DNA from: Serinus canaria
Lineage: Eukaryota; Chordata; Aves; Passeriformes; Fringillidae
Direction: 5' to 3'
Assembly (NCBI RefSeq): GCF_022539315.1
Contig: NC_066323.1
Location: 9,847,219 to 9,911,218, forward strand
DNA length: 64,000 nt
In this document: piece after piece, positions 47,126-59,970 of the stretch
Numbering within the stretch: position 1 is the stretch's first letter
Layout: each line of letters opens with the position of its first letter
Made by a program: the position numbers and the translations under genes
Notes under the pieces: generated by a model
The model's database searches: none
What the model was told of the DNA's origin: nothing
The model's input: the letters and a program-made list of their open reading frames with translations, nothing else

Positions 47126-49096
47126 GCACAGCCCTATTGATGCTGGTGGAGCATGTCCCAGCTCGCTGGATAGCTATTATTCTACACTTGACAGAAATTG
47201 GAGATGGCAGAGCTGAACCAGTGCTCTTGGTGTAGTTTTCTGTGTTGCCAGCGGACATCCTTTGAGCCACAGCTCCTGCCCCCCAGCAATGAGACAGAGC
47301 AGACCAGGGACCCTTTTTGGCATTGCCACAGCTCCATGTTGCAGCTTTAAAAAAACCAAGTACCCCAAGAGTTCTGCCCCTGCCTGTCATTGCCCCAGGT
47401 TACTCAGACTGGACATAGGACATGCATCCTTCCCCCTGGGGGGAATGAGTTGCCAGGACATGTGGTGTGTGTGGCATTGTAACTCCTTCTGTTATGAGCA
47501 AATTTTGTTTGTATCTCCTCAAGTTTATGTGCTCGGTTTTCATGAATCATGAGCTCAGCATTTCTGCTGCAGAGACAGACGTCTGCACAAGACAATTAAA
47601 AGAGCAAATTGATTCAGAATAGCTCTGGATTTTGACACTCTTCTTCTGTGATAAAAGGATCTCTTCCTCTGTTTCACATGAGCTGTTGATACCAGGAAGC
47701 TTTCCCATCAATTTTCCACCATGGAAAAATATTTAATTCAGCCCATGACTTCCACATCATTTTCATATCAGCATCAAGACATTCTTTCCAATAGAACTGT
47801 TCTCCTTCTTCCTTCTTCCCAGCAACTTATCCCAGATTCTCCTAGGAGAAACATGGATGATATGTCACTTTATGCTAAAAAACTTATATTTGTATTTCAA
47901 AAACTCTAATGCCACGGGATTGATATTTGCACAATGCTGGCATAATCTTGCTCTTAGAGTCGCTTCCAGATTTAAGTCATAAAATGCAGGGAATAAGATT
48001 TTTTTAAATTGAAAAACGCCTGCTTGGTTTTCATCTTCTGTCCTGCTGGAAACTAAAGCATAGAGAAAATCTTGGGAGAAGAGTGTTATCCTAGGACTGT
48101 GTCTCTGGACTCACCCTCGGGGTGAGGTGATTTAGGTTTGGCTGCCTATCTCTAATGACAGCTGCTGTATCTTCTGAGTTTCAACCCTCGACACAATGAC
48201 AAATGAACTTCCATGCCCACCTTTGCACCCAACTGGTTTCATATCAGGCAGTTTCACTGCCCACACATAGGTTAGATAAAAGAGGAGTCTTCGACTCTTT
48301 TGCAATCCTCTTACCTCCTCAGAAACCTCCTGCAATCTGCATTGTCTTGAACAAAGGGTGAGCTAAAGGATGAGTGGGATACTTCATTATAACCTCTGGC
48401 TGTGCAATGAGTCACACCTGTGATTTTGAAATACAAAATAATAAATTAAGAGGGCAGTAGTGAGATTGAGCTGACAACCTGATAATAAAAATACTGGGCA
48501 ACTTGTCAACTTCAGCTGAGTAACCAAAGAACGACACTTTCTGCCAAGCACAGGCAAATGAAAGGCTCTCTTTGCTGCACTGTTTTCATGATGTGGCCAA
48601 CAGCAATGTCTAGTGGTTCAATAAAATGTAAACACTGACTATATTTTCTGGAGCCAGTTTCTCTTTCTGTCCTCACGGAGAATGAAGGTTGGCATCCAGG
48701 AGTCTGAAGTAAAGATTGAGAGCTGGGACTCTGCCTTGTGTTTATGCCAACAGAAAAATCTCTATGACTCTGTTTACCTAAATGCAGATGACTTTATAGA
48801 TAGGATTTAGAAAAGTATAATTACTATTAGCCTGATTCTCAGAGGGAAGGCATTCATAAATATTCTCTATTTATTAATCATCATACACAGTCATTTTCCT
48901 ACAGCTGTCAAACTAACTGTCAGACTCTTCTCTTCATTGACTTCTCTTGCTCAGTGGTACAAGGGTGTGTGGTATGGAGCAGCTACCTAGGCCAGCTCCC
49001 TGACCACAACACTGCAAAGCCACACTGCAGACAATTTGGGACACAGCTTCATGAGCCAGCTTTGCAGGAAAGGGAACAGGAAAATGCCAAAAAACA
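47126..49096. other. Unique non-coding stretch
   Basis: No gene, repeat family or RNA recognised. AT-rich sequence around 47930-48020 and 48780-48900 has no simple repeat. Confidence 0.6.
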
Positions 49097-49124
49097 AACC
49101 AACCAACCAACCAACCAACCAACA
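49097..49124. repeat. (CAAC)n microsatellite
   Basis: About six and a half CCAA/CAAC tetramers, continuing into C- and A-rich sequence. They explain the QTNQPTNQPT-like plus-strand and GWLVGWLVG-like minus-strand peptides. Confidence 0.9.
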
Positions 49125-49203
49125 AAAACCCCCAAAACACCAAACAACAAAAATGCCCAAACAGAATTTGGGTAGGAATTAATATTCTTCCCTATGGAAA
49201 GAA

Positions 49204-49242
49204 CAAAAAAAAAAAAAAAAAACAAAAAAAAAACAAAAAAAG
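49204..49242. repeat. A-rich tract
   Basis: A18, A10 and A7 runs are separated by single C residues. A further A-rich, CAA-containing tract lies at 49617-49645. The minus-strand polyphenylalanine-like peptide is its translation. Confidence 0.9.
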
Positions 49243-52200
49243 GAAAAGACTTGTCACTGACATGTCTACATGTCTTCTCCTTTGGGTGACTACAGGAATA
49301 GGTATTTGCTCCCAGGAAAGCCTCTGTTATTCTGGGCAAGGAGCTCACTCTCTTTGTCTGTGAGGGGGAGGAATGCTCTCGGTGTTTCTGTGAGAAAGGT
49401 GGGGCTGCAGCTGTGATACTGAGATGCTCACGAGGAGGTTTGGCATGACCCAAAATTGTCACCAGGACAAAAACATCCCCAAACAAAACAGAAAACTTCT
49501 CAATGGAGAAAAATCCCCTACTGAAGGCCTGTGCAGAGAGCCAATCCCAGCAGCAAGGCAGCACAGCTCCTACTGGAATCAAAAGATTTCCGGATTTAGG
49601 AGTAAAATGTAAACTTTAAAAAAAAGACAACAACAAAAAAAAGCAATTGTTTTTCTTTTCGTATTATTCCAATGAATCTGGCGTTAGGGAATAGACATTC
49701 TGGTATGAGAGAGAGCCACTGTGTTGCTTGTAAATTGACAAAGTACAGTTTTTAATGTTCTAGACAGGATGTCTTGACTTTTGAGCATTGCTCAAGTAAA
49801 ACAAAGCACTGCAGTTTTTGCCCACCATTACAACTGCACATTTAGTTTCATGATTGGCATCTGGGCTGAGCCTGTGTATACTCTAATATCAGAAAAAACA
49901 ACATTTCAAGCCAAGGAGACAGTAGTGATTGAACTGCCAAGGACATACCCATTTGTACCAGCTGTGAGCTGGAGGATGGCTCTTGAAATGGAGAGCTGAA
50001 ATCTTTGCACCTCTGACCCAATCAGCACTGTTCCATTGGTGATTTTGTGTCTTCAGTTTCAGAGATTGTAGAATGATTTGGCTTGCCAGGGACTGGACAA
50101 TGAAATGAGAGACAGATCTAGACTGAGTCTGGTTGGCAAGAGGAGCACACCATTTTTAGTGGGAAGTATATATTTTTAAATACTGCAGTGAGATAATCAA
50201 TGTGTTACAGTAGGTCAGCACTGTCTTGAGGGATCTGGGGCCATGGGCAGTCTGTACCCCAGTGTCAATCACAGCCCCGTGCTCATAGTACCTCCTATAG
50301 TAGGACATGCCTGTGTCTATATTTTATAAAAAAACTGCTCCAGGTCAGGATGCCAAATTGTTCTTGAAGCAAGTGAATCTGGCAGCAAAGAAAGTGCTCA
50401 GGCCATCTTCTTGGCCATAAAGCAGTGATGGAAAGGTGAGCAAGACAGATGGTGATTACTATATCAGACACTTGGCACTACTAAGCCTCAACTCTTCTGT
50501 CAAGTGAAAACCTTAAGAGAAACCCCCACTTTCCCAAGTATGTTCCTGAATTTAATCCAGTGGGACCTGGAAAAGCCAATCAGCCATATGCCCACAGTGA
50601 ACAGCCCTTCAGGAGGTGCCATGGCTACACTTGCAACCTGTCACCTGTAACTCCTCCAACTCAATGGCCACATATTTATTTACATTCTGAGACTTGAATT
50701 CATACTCTTACCTGGGCAGTGAGACATGTCTCTTTCTCCACCACTCCTGCTTGCCAGGGAATGCATAGATAAAGCAAGATATGTCCTCCTGCCACCAAGG
50801 ACAATGTGCTCTTATTAGCCCTGGAGGCTGGACATGCTTCTTGTTTAGGCAACCTTAAGTGAACATGGAAAGCACCTGGCTACAAGGGCTGTAAACAAAT
50901 AGAAACTTGACTGGGAGTTGCCACACAGCACAGGAATTTAAATGAGATACAAAGCCAGGCACCTCCTCTTACTAAGGAAAATTCAAGCTGCCATTTGTCC
51001 CTGCACAGTTCTGTTTTCCAGCGCCAACACACCCCAACCAGAGACAGTTTGGCATGGAGGATTCGCTGGGCCTGACGCAATGTTCCCAGCCTGGGATCAG
51101 ATTAGTCCTAACCCAGGATCTTATGCAAATCCAAGGCTGAAGGAAGCTTGAGAATGAAATAAGAGAAAATCCCCCGATGAAGGCTGCTGATAGAAGCAGC
51201 TGCCTCCAGCCGGTGAGCAGCACCGCCCTCAGCCCGGCTCCTGGCGTGCCACCCTGGGCAGGGGCTTGGGGGCTGGTGATAGCCCAGCTGAGGAGGAGAC
51301 CAGGATGCTGCCCCATCCCACACACACAACAGCTCTATCTGAACGAGCAGGAGGCCATGCCAAAAACACAGACAGGCAGGCCAGTATTCCACCGTCTATG
51401 GGGAGTCCTCGGGCATCTCTGCTGTGATGGCTGTGTGGAGAGGCTGAGTGTAGGCACCATGCACTCTCCATTTCCCTGGGCTTGCTAGATATCCTCTGTT
51501 CAGCGGACAAATATATCTCCTTTCTACTGTGCACAAGATTTGGGAGTTAAGAGGGTATCCAGAGTGCCTGTGTTCCCTACCTGCTTAAAGACCCTACTCA
51601 CAGAGTGTTTGTTGTGGTGCCCCTTTAGTAAGAAGGGATCTACTCTGGCTATCCCAAATATTAGGAGTGGAGCTAGGTCCCACAATTTGTTTCACATTGA
51701 TAAATGACATTCAAACAGCAGCAACTTCTCTCCCCTGCTCTCTATGCACAGGGTACACACTGCAGCGAAGTAGAAAGCACCACAGTTGCAGAAACAACTT
51801 CTGGTAGCCACTGTGATCCCTGATAATTACTCTTCTTAGCCTCCCCCGGTGCCTTACAGATGCTTGATGGCAGCTCAGCAAAGCCAACCACGCGTCCTAC
51901 CTGCGCAAGACTCTTGGTATCTGGTGTCAACGTGACTAAGACCGACTTGCAGGTTCTGTCACCTACCAATCCCAAGAAACTTTCTCCCGGAGGCAGTCAA
52001 GGCAGAGGGCTGCCACAGCAGGTATTTTGCCCAGTTAAGCAAGTGAGCAGTGCTATGTAGCTGCTTGACATTTAGAGCAGAGCAGAGGAAGACAGACTGG
52101 AGGGAGATGTTGCAACCTTGTTTGTGTTGGCAGTGGATGGGGTTGCGAAAAAGCCCTAAGAGAAAGTAACAAACAAAGGGTGTGTCGTGAAAGGAGGTTG

Positions 52201-52670
52201 AGTTCAGAAACCTTTGCACAACACGTGCAAGAGCCAGGTGATTCAGAGCTGCCTTTCCTACACTCTTGTGACCTAAATCCCCCAACAAAAGGCACTAGTA
52301 TGTGCAAATACAATAAGAGTCTCCTGGCCTCTGGACCTGGTTTTCCAGGAAGAAAACCTGTCCCTGTGGTACAGAATGACACACTGAGGTGCAGCGTGGG
52401 ATGTTTTTAGGGTTGTGTTTAGAAACTCAGAGACTGTTTAAGATCAGACTTGGGGGTAGTGGCCCAATATTTTAGTTTTCATGTGGCTGAGTTTCTTCTG
52501 ACATAAAGCTTCTCTTTACATTGCCTCTTGTAAGTCAACCATTATTATGAGTATCTCAGATTCTTTCAATTTTATTGTTTTGTTCTGGGTTGGTTTTTTT
52601 TTTCAAAATAGGAAACAGCTTATTTTTGTTTGGGGGAGACGAGGGTTAGCACTCCATGTGTGTGATGCGT
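49243..52670. other. Unique non-coding stretch
   Basis: A short GC-richer patch at 51195-51260 has a handful of CpGs but is too small to call an island. A doubtful CR1 end is noted at 50064-50094. No gene or RNA is recognised. Confidence 0.55.
50064..50094 (-). mobile_element. CR1: Possible CR1 3'-end remnant
   Basis: ATTGTAGAATGATTTGGCTT followed by GCCAGGGAC agrees with about 22 of 29 positions of the reverse-complement CR1 3' end (ATCATAGAATGGTTTGGGTTGGAAGGGAC). The following sequence is not CR1-like, so this is marginal. Confidence 0.25.
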
Positions 52671-52806
52671 TCACAGAATCATAGAATAGTTTGGATTGGA
52701 GGAGACCTTAAAGTTCATCTAGTTCCAAACCTCTCTTCGTGTGCAAGGGCACCCACCTCTAGGCCAGTCTGCCCAGGGCCCCAAGGTCTTGGACACTTCA
52801 GGGACT
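52671..52806 (-). mobile_element. CR1: CR1 LINE fragment, 5'-truncated (about 135 bp)
   Basis: Starts with CACAGAATCATAGAATAGTT, then a TTGGATTGGAGGAGACC block, a TAAAGTTCATCTAGTTCC block, a GGGCACCCACCTCTAGGCCAG block and GGACACTTCAGGGAC, the standard reverse-complement CR1 3' series. Similarity stops near 52806. The 186-codon plus-strand frame at 52656-53216 starts inside this element and is not a credible gene. Confidence 0.92.
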
Positions 52807-54645
52807 CTTTAATAAATGTTCTTTCAGTCCAGGCCTCTAGAAGAGTAAACAGTCTGTACCTGTTAGTTACAGGGGAAAATACACTTTGGAGCTTTTTTGG
52901 GGCTCCAGGAGTGAAGTGCAAGTGTTCCTTGCTCCTTTGTTTGAACACACTGTATGAATTATTGTTCCATCTGCTGTGGGAGCACTCCCATAGAACACTG
53001 CTGTGTTACCGTACAGTAAATTTTTCTGAGCCCATGTTATTTCCTGGGAGGGGTGCTCATAAGATGACCATGAGTTTTTTAATCCCTTTGGCGACCTGTT
53101 TAGAGATCCCTCTATGCTTTCACCATCATGGGCAGCCTTTCACCACATCTTACATTGCCAAGAGGAGATCACACAGTGGTGCTGACTCAGTGCTATGGAG
53201 AGGGGTTGTGTCATGAGGCACTGATGAGGCAGATGAGCAGTGATGTCAGAAGGGTGGAATCTGCATATCCTGTTGGAATAAACAGATAAATGCCAAGTCA
53301 AGCTCCTCCATCATCTCTTGTGCTCTCAGATTTTTTCACTGCCGTGTTTGTGATTCAGACTTTGAGGCACCTGGTGTTTGTCTGTATTTTTGCCACCACT
53401 GAATCATGTTCTTATTTGCACATTATCCCTTGCCTGAATTTCCCCAATCGGTGTCTAGACACAGATATCACTGCTTTTTGAGGAATACAGGTGGAAAAGC
53501 ATACTTCTATTCCTGAGGATCTCAGAAGCTTTTCTGAGAGGTGGAAAGTTTGCTCTCTTCTTTGAACAATACACAGACTATCAAAAATCAGACCACGGCA
53601 TGGGCAGAGATGGGAACACAATGTGTAGGAAACACAATATCCAGGTAGGGCAGCCAACACTGTGCTTGTCTGTGTCTTAGTCTCTATAAATCAGCCAGAT
53701 GTCTTGCAGGCAGAATAGCACAAATAAGGTCTCCAGAAAGCACTCAAATCCAGTGAAAGAAGAAACTTTATGAATCAGCATGGTGTGTATTGAGGTCAGT
53801 GAGGAGGAAGGCAGAAGGACATTAACATGAGAATAGTCATTTATTAAAACTCTGCAGCCCTGAGAAAGAAGAGAAGGAATTGTTGCTTTCAGAGATTGTG
53901 TGCAACACTGTCAGACAGGGGACTTCCCTTCTTCTCTACTGGAGTATGACCTCCATTCATACTTAGCTGCTCTGGTTTATATCTATATGTTGTAGCTCTA
54001 AAACCCTCAGAGCCCAGTTCGTCTGCAATATTTTTTACGTAAAGCATTTATTTTAACAGCTTCTCTACATGGACTGTGTGCAGTTCTTTGGGGACAAGGC
54101 CATTTTTCAAAGTTAGTGCTGCAGAGACAATAAAAAAGAGCTAAAAGAGATTAGAGTTTTGACTCTTACTATATATCAGGGAAATCTTACTGGAAAATTC
54201 AGACAGAAGCACAGTAAAAAGGCTAAGCATGCTGCTTCTGTGATATATTTGCCTGAAATTGCTATAAGACTCATATAACTTTTCCCTGTTTGCACTTGAG
54301 AAACAGATTGCTTCACTTCTTGATCCAAAGTTTGAGCAGTTCATGGTTGAAAAACTGCAAACCAAGGGGCATTGGCTGATAATCATGTAATTGTGCTGCT
54401 TTTCTGTCCTTTTTTTTTAGCGTATGTTGACAGCACATAAATCATCGTAGCTTTCCAGATAGTTATATTGGTAGAGCTCTGCTCCCAGCATTTAAAGGCA
54501 AAGTCTTGCAATATGAGGACTGAACATCAGCTGAGCCATGGCCACTATCACTGTCAGCTTAGCTGACAATGAAATGAGGTTAATCCAAACTGCATTGGCT
54601 GCAGACCTGTGTACAGCAAAGTCACACTGGTTTTGTTTATTACAG

Positions 54646-54692
54646 GCTAAGAGGGAGCACATGGAGAGTTACCACAGCTCAGCTAATATATG
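54646..54692 (+). other. Splice-bounded open segment, 47 nt (weak)
   Basis: The acceptor TTTTGTTTATTACAG ends at 54645 and the donor ATG|GTAAGT has its GT at 54693. Two of three frames are open, one reading AKREHMESYHSSANI. Splice signals are good on both sides, but the segment is short and the peptide unknown. Confidence 0.15.
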
Positions 54693-55911
54693 GTAAGTTG
54701 CTAAGCTTGCAAGCCTTGAGTCCCTATTTTCTGATTCACATCTGACACAGGAAATGGAAGACAATAATTAATGAGTGGAAGAGGAGATATGACTTTACAA
54801 TAGAGAGAGATGGTGAGATAACCTTATTACATATTTCACTGGATCTTCTACCAAACAGATGATAGACTCATTATAAAGGGTGCACAGAACAAAGGGAACA
54901 TTGACATTTAAAGAGATTCTGCTCCGGAAAGCAGCCCCAGAATTGGCATGATGGGTTTCCGTGACTTTTATGTTTGGCTTTCGGGTGAAGGAACAGCTTT
55001 GTGTCTATTAGACCTGCAAAGTGTTGCAATGTGGGAGTTACACTGATTTTTAGTCTGATGAGAATTTGTTCTTGAAGTATGCTTCTGTTCTTTCCTCCAC
55101 CTCTTTTTTCTTTCTTTTTTTTAAACTTCATTTTCCATGAAGACCAGCAAGCAGCAGCTTTTGTTTTTTCTCACTTGTTCACAGGGCAGGGCTGCTCTTC
55201 CCACTATGCTGTTGCAGCTTCAAAGCTGCCTTCACACAAACTGATACCACCCTAGTTTAAGTTTTGCATTTGGTGATGTACATTGTCTGTAGAATGTCTT
55301 ATCCTAGTTCATTTACAAAACTCTTCTAACCAACCAGAGATGAAACTCCAGCTCTATTGATACTAAAGTAAGAGGGTCTGCGTGGCCTTGTGCCCTGATT
55401 TAGTTTAAACATCTTAAATAATTAAACTTTAAAATAGTGCCATTCAATATGCACTTGATATGTTGGAGATATTAGGCCAGGGCTGTACAAGCTATTGAGT
55501 TATATCCTCAGAGATATACCATAAAAGCCTTTGTTTTCAAGGAGCCTGGAAAATAAGAATTAAAATGCTTGTAAGCTTGAAGTCTGTGAGTGCACTGGTG
55601 GAATTGAAGCAGTGGCAATGCTAGAATAATGCATGGGGTGAGAGAAAACCACTTCTGGCTCTGTGTCACCTTTCTCTTGCAAAGCACCCTTGGCAGACAC
55701 TGCAGCTCCATGAGTGGCTTTGGGAACAGTGGGTCTGCCTGGTTGCGTTTGGGATCACTTGGAACATGATGAGTTTAAAGCCAGCTTAAGTCTCATAAAG
55801 ACCTGTAGATAACACCCAAACAAAAGGCTGTGCTGGGGCCATTTTGCACTTTCTGAAATGTTTCTCAGAATTTGGGTTCACAGGAAATTGCAGCTTTCCG
55901 GTCTGATTCAG

Positions 55912-55978
55912 GAAAACATGAAATGTCAGATTTTTCTGTGGAACAGAGATTTCAGCACTCATTCAGCTCAGCCAGCAG
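55912..55978 (+). other. Splice-bounded open segment, 67 nt (weak)
   Basis: The acceptor CCGGTCTGATTCAG ends at 55911 and the donor CAG|GTGAGG has its GT at 55979. The first frame is open (ENMKCQIFLWNRDF...). It is listed mainly because its signals equal those of the other candidates, which shows that such pairs are not rare in this window. Confidence 0.1.
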
Positions 55979-58000
55979 GTGAGGAGAAGCTTAACAGTAG
56001 CACATGGAGTTAGCATCCACCACAGTAATCCCTTGAGCAAAGAGCACATGAGGCTGGAAAACTCTGAAAGGGAAGTCAGAATGACCCTTACAGAAAACCT
56101 TTCCTAAAGGAAACCACATCTGTTCAAGCTGGCATGGAGGACTGTTCTCAGGAGGAGCAAGATGCAAAGTTCAAGGGAACTGCCTGCGAAGACACACGCT
56201 GACGGTGCTGGGTTATATAATGAGGAAGCTCTTTGTTCTATTTACAAATCCCTGTATTACTGACAAGGAAACTTTGATGGCTGCCTTCCAAAGACAACAA
56301 TGAAGAAAGAAAGAAAGGTGGGTTTTTCTTTGTCTTGCAGCTCCCATAAATCCCCTCCACTTCTGAAATGTGATTTTAAAAATTATTTTTCGTTCCCCCA
56401 TGTGTAATCCCATTGCAGGTTTTACAAGTATAATTACAAAGCAATTAAATGTGGGAGCAGTGAGGAAGACTGCACCAAAGAACACTGAGCCTATTTGTTT
56501 GAAAACTCCACAGGTGCTGGTTACAGCTTTGAAACACCAAGGTTATTGTGTCTGAAGAGTATTGTTTCATCCACAAAGAGGTCAAATACCGGAGAACATT
56601 CTTGGATATTATGTGAGATTTAAGTGAGACTTGTTCCTCAAAGACTACCTTATAAACCAGTTTATCTGATACAAAAGCTCCCAAACTCTGAGAAAACTCA
56701 GGGTAAGATTGGAATACGAAGGGAGAGGATAGAGGAGAGGCCACAAAATCATGAATAATGCAGAGTAGAGGGATAGAGAATGAATAATCACTATTTGCTA
56801 TAGCACGAGAACACTGATTTTCATTAAAACACAATCACAATAATTTTTCTCTGCAGAAACACGCTTTTATGAAACAAATTCCTCTAAGCCAATCTCTTGG
56901 ACTCTGCCTCTACCATTCACTTTTCTGTACTCCTCAGTGAATATTTAGACTGAATGGTGTAGAGCTGTAATGTCCTCTGGGAACAACCCTTGGTACCTGT
57001 CACTAAATCCATTCCCTATATTTACTGGTGAACAGTTTGGCTGTAGACTAGATGCTGTTCTTGCTATTCAGTGAAAAACTTCCCTGGGTTCTTTGGGGAA
57101 AAAAGGCATTTATTTGGTAAAAGCACATTATAAAGAATTATAGGGTAGGGATAGTCCTTCCAAGTTTTGTTCAAACTCCTTTTCAGACATCAGGAGTTCT
57201 TTATCTCAGCTGTCTATCTAGGAAAATATTTACCCATCATAATGATCTAATCCCAGGAAGGGGCCAGGGCCCAATTTTCTCATTTGCCTGCCTGTCTCAT
57301 TGTGGGGTGAGGCTTGATGCAGGGTGTGTACCAGTCCCAGATCCCTGTGCAGAGCCTGCAGTTGGTGCTCAATGCCAACAGCATTAACCAATGCAATGCT
57401 CTGGGTGCTGGGGACAGAGTCTGGGTGCTCTCAAACGCTGCCTTGTGATATTCAGCTTCTCCATCAGGGCCTTCCTACCATTTGGGAAGCATGGCCATGT
57501 CATCTAGGAATCTGTGGAACACCACCAGTGTGGCTAAAGCAAGGCTGAGTAAGTTGTTGTTCCTACCCAAAGGTAAAGACCTGTGAACCATTCTGCTTAG
57601 GACAAAAACAGAGCAGGAAAAAGTCCATATGAAGTCATGGACATTCAAAGAGTTGAGTTACTGTGTTTCCACAGGTGAGGCTGCAAGCTGATCTCTCTGT
57701 AATAAGATAGGGTGGGAAAGGTTATATAATTATGTTGTTTGCCTTAAGCCCTACTTCTCTGTAATGCTAAATAAAACAAATGTTTCAAGGATATAGGCCA
57801 TTATCAGCTGCCCAAAGGGAGGAAACAAAGGGTGGTAAACAGCTGACATATGGGTGTAGACAGCTTTTGATTTAATAGTGGAGAGAGGTGACATTTTTCA
57901 GTCCGTGCTTGGGAGGGGTGAGATGTTGAACAGGTGAGATCGGCCTCCAGAAGTTCTGCAAATGTTGGAACCTTTTGGCTGAAATGTAGTTAGGATAATA

Positions 58001-58022
58001 ATGCAAATATAATAATGCAAAT
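58001..58022 (+). promoter_or_regulatory. Duplicated POU octamer motif
   Basis: Two perfect ATGCAAAT octamers (58001-58008 and 58015-58022) lie in a 14-bp tandem repeat of the type ATAATGCAAATATA. ATGCAAAT is the canonical binding site of Oct/POU factors. Spacing of 14 bp is one and a third helical turns. Whether it is bound is unknown. Confidence 0.35.
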
Positions 58023-59886
58023 ACCAACTGAATTTTTTTCCTCTTTTCCCTGCAGTAGGTGTGGGACTAATAGAAAAAGGTGGCACCAAAATGTCAGCTT
58101 TTCTGAAGCTTTGGAGCCATTTGATTATCTCTAAAAGCTCTGTGCAGATCAGGTATTTGTAAGCATATTGCTTCAGGCTTACAACCCCAGCCAGCCCTTG
58201 CTAGGAACCTCACCACATTCTTGGAGCTGTGGTGGCTGTGGTGTGCCTGTAGCACCAAACAGATACTTAAAGTGTTCTGAGAGAAGGGACAGAATACACA
58301 TAGGTGGCTCTGACATCTTAAGGATTTGCCAAGGCACAAGTGAGATCCTAATGTTTCTCCAGTGCAGCCACAAACTCAGTGTTCTCAGGCTATTACTTTG
58401 AAGAAAAGATGATGCTTCCAGCACACATTTACTCTCAAATTGTCCACTAAATTAGAGACAATTTGGAAGAGATCTATGAGCAATCTGGTTTAGCTCTCTG
58501 CAGACATTCCTCTCCAGCCACAAGCAGCTCATGAGCAGTTTGAGCCCAGCTCCGGTGCCAGGGATCTGTCACCTCACTGGCAGCAAGGCTGGGCTGTCTC
58601 CTTGGTGATCCAAATTTTTGATGGTGTGAGGAAATGCGCATTCAGGGATGGCTGAGCTCAGGGATACTGAGGTGCCCTGCATTGCCTCTGTGTCCCAAAG
58701 TGGGACAGAGCAAATGGAGCAGCCTCTGGGCAGAGACGCTCTTGGTCAAGGTCAAACGTGGGCTGAAATGGGTCTATAAAAATTCTTGAGTCACTCCATA
58801 CTTATGTGCCATAAGGTATACAGAGTTCTGAGGGTAACTAATGGAGGTAAGGAGTCCATCACCTTCATAGCCCAGAGTGATCTCCCAGAGCCTAGGGAAG
58901 GGGCTGTTGTCTCCTTTTATTGATGGTGCACTGAGGCACAAAGCTCCAGAGTACTGGGGAGAAACATGTTGGACAAATGTTTCTTATTAAGAAATGTTTA
59001 TTTGTCAGACATGATTCCTTTCATGTAGTGATGTGTGGGAGTGTATCCATTTTAGCAAGATACTCTAGGAAATGTTTTCTTGGAGTCAGCATGGAATTTC
59101 TGGCTGAGATGGTCCTTCGTTGTGGCATGGCTATTCCCGGGCTGGCTGGACATCTGTAGGTCAGGTCTTGGAGCTGAGGCTAGCAAGGTGGGGAATAAAA
59201 ACAGGCAAAACTGATTCTCATTCACTTCTGGCACTGGGATTTGTTTTTCACTGCATGCTTTTTGTCCTTTGTTACAAGGGAGAAAGTCCTCCAAAATGTT
59301 GAGAAGTTCTGTTTTTGTCACAGTAGAGATGAGAAAGATTCCAGACTCTCCAAGATATTGGCAAATGGTGGAAGCTTTTCCAGCTCAGTTCAAGCTGCAA
59401 TTTTCCCTAAGTCCCACATCTGTTCTGTGACAGAGCTGCATACTTAACCCTGCTTTTCTGGATAAAAAATTATGTAAATAAACCAATTTGCTTTCAAAAA
59501 CTATTACTGCCTAATCGCCTGGTGGAGAAAGGGCAAAGCTGGCAGCCAGAAACTGGAGACCCAGCAGCCATGTCCTCTCCTTTTGACCTCATTGTCCTCT
59601 GTTTACAAGCTGGTATGTCAGATTGGTCACAGCTCTCAATTCTCAAGGCAGTTGTTTTCCAGACAAAATACTTTTCTTTACATAATTTTCTTTGTATATA
59701 TCTTTACTATAAACCAAATTAACCTCTTGCTTCTTCAGGGCTTTAAATCATTTAGGACCTCTGTAGGTGTTTTGAAGCACTCCATGCAGGACACCTCCTG
59801 AGCCAGCAAATCCAGAACTTTGTTGTTGCATAGGGCACTGTCTGATGGCACCATGGGATCTGGGCTATCAAACGGCCCAACAACAA
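58023..59886. other. Unique non-coding stretch
   Basis: A possible MIR relic on the minus strand lies at 58908-58950. Otherwise there are short unrecognised frames and no RNA gene or island. Confidence 0.55.
58908..58950 (-). repeat. Possible MIR-like core relic
   Basis: CCTTTTATTGATGGTGCACT followed by GAGGCACAAAG resembles the reverse complement of the MIR core (CATTTTACAGATGAGGAAACTGAGGCACAGAG). It is short and diverged. Confidence 0.35.
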
Positions 59887-59970
59887 CCTCAAGTTACTGG
59901 GAACATCCACCTCAAGTTACTGGGAACATCCACCTCAAGTTACTGGGAACATCTGCCTCAAATTACTTGT
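59887..59970. repeat. 23-bp minisatellite, about 3.6 copies
   Basis: The unit CCTCAAGTTACTGGGAACAT plus CCA starts at 59887, 59910, 59933 and (partial, diverged) 59956. The first copies are identical and the last carries substitutions, pointing to recent expansion. The unit length is not a multiple of three. Confidence 0.95.

Larger units (their letters stand above)
52807..58000. other. Long unique non-coding stretch
   Basis: Contains pyrimidine-rich DNA near 55085-55125, a GAAA run near 56300-56320, and splice-bounded segments at 54646-54692 and 55912-55978. Several AT-rich parts (53990-54180, 54740-54860, 56340-56460) carry no simple repeat. No gene, RNA or repeat family is recognised. Confidence 0.55.

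Noticed and set aside
52656..53216. 186-codon plus-strand frame
   Set aside because: Starts inside a CR1 fragment; the rest is unrecognised unique sequence.
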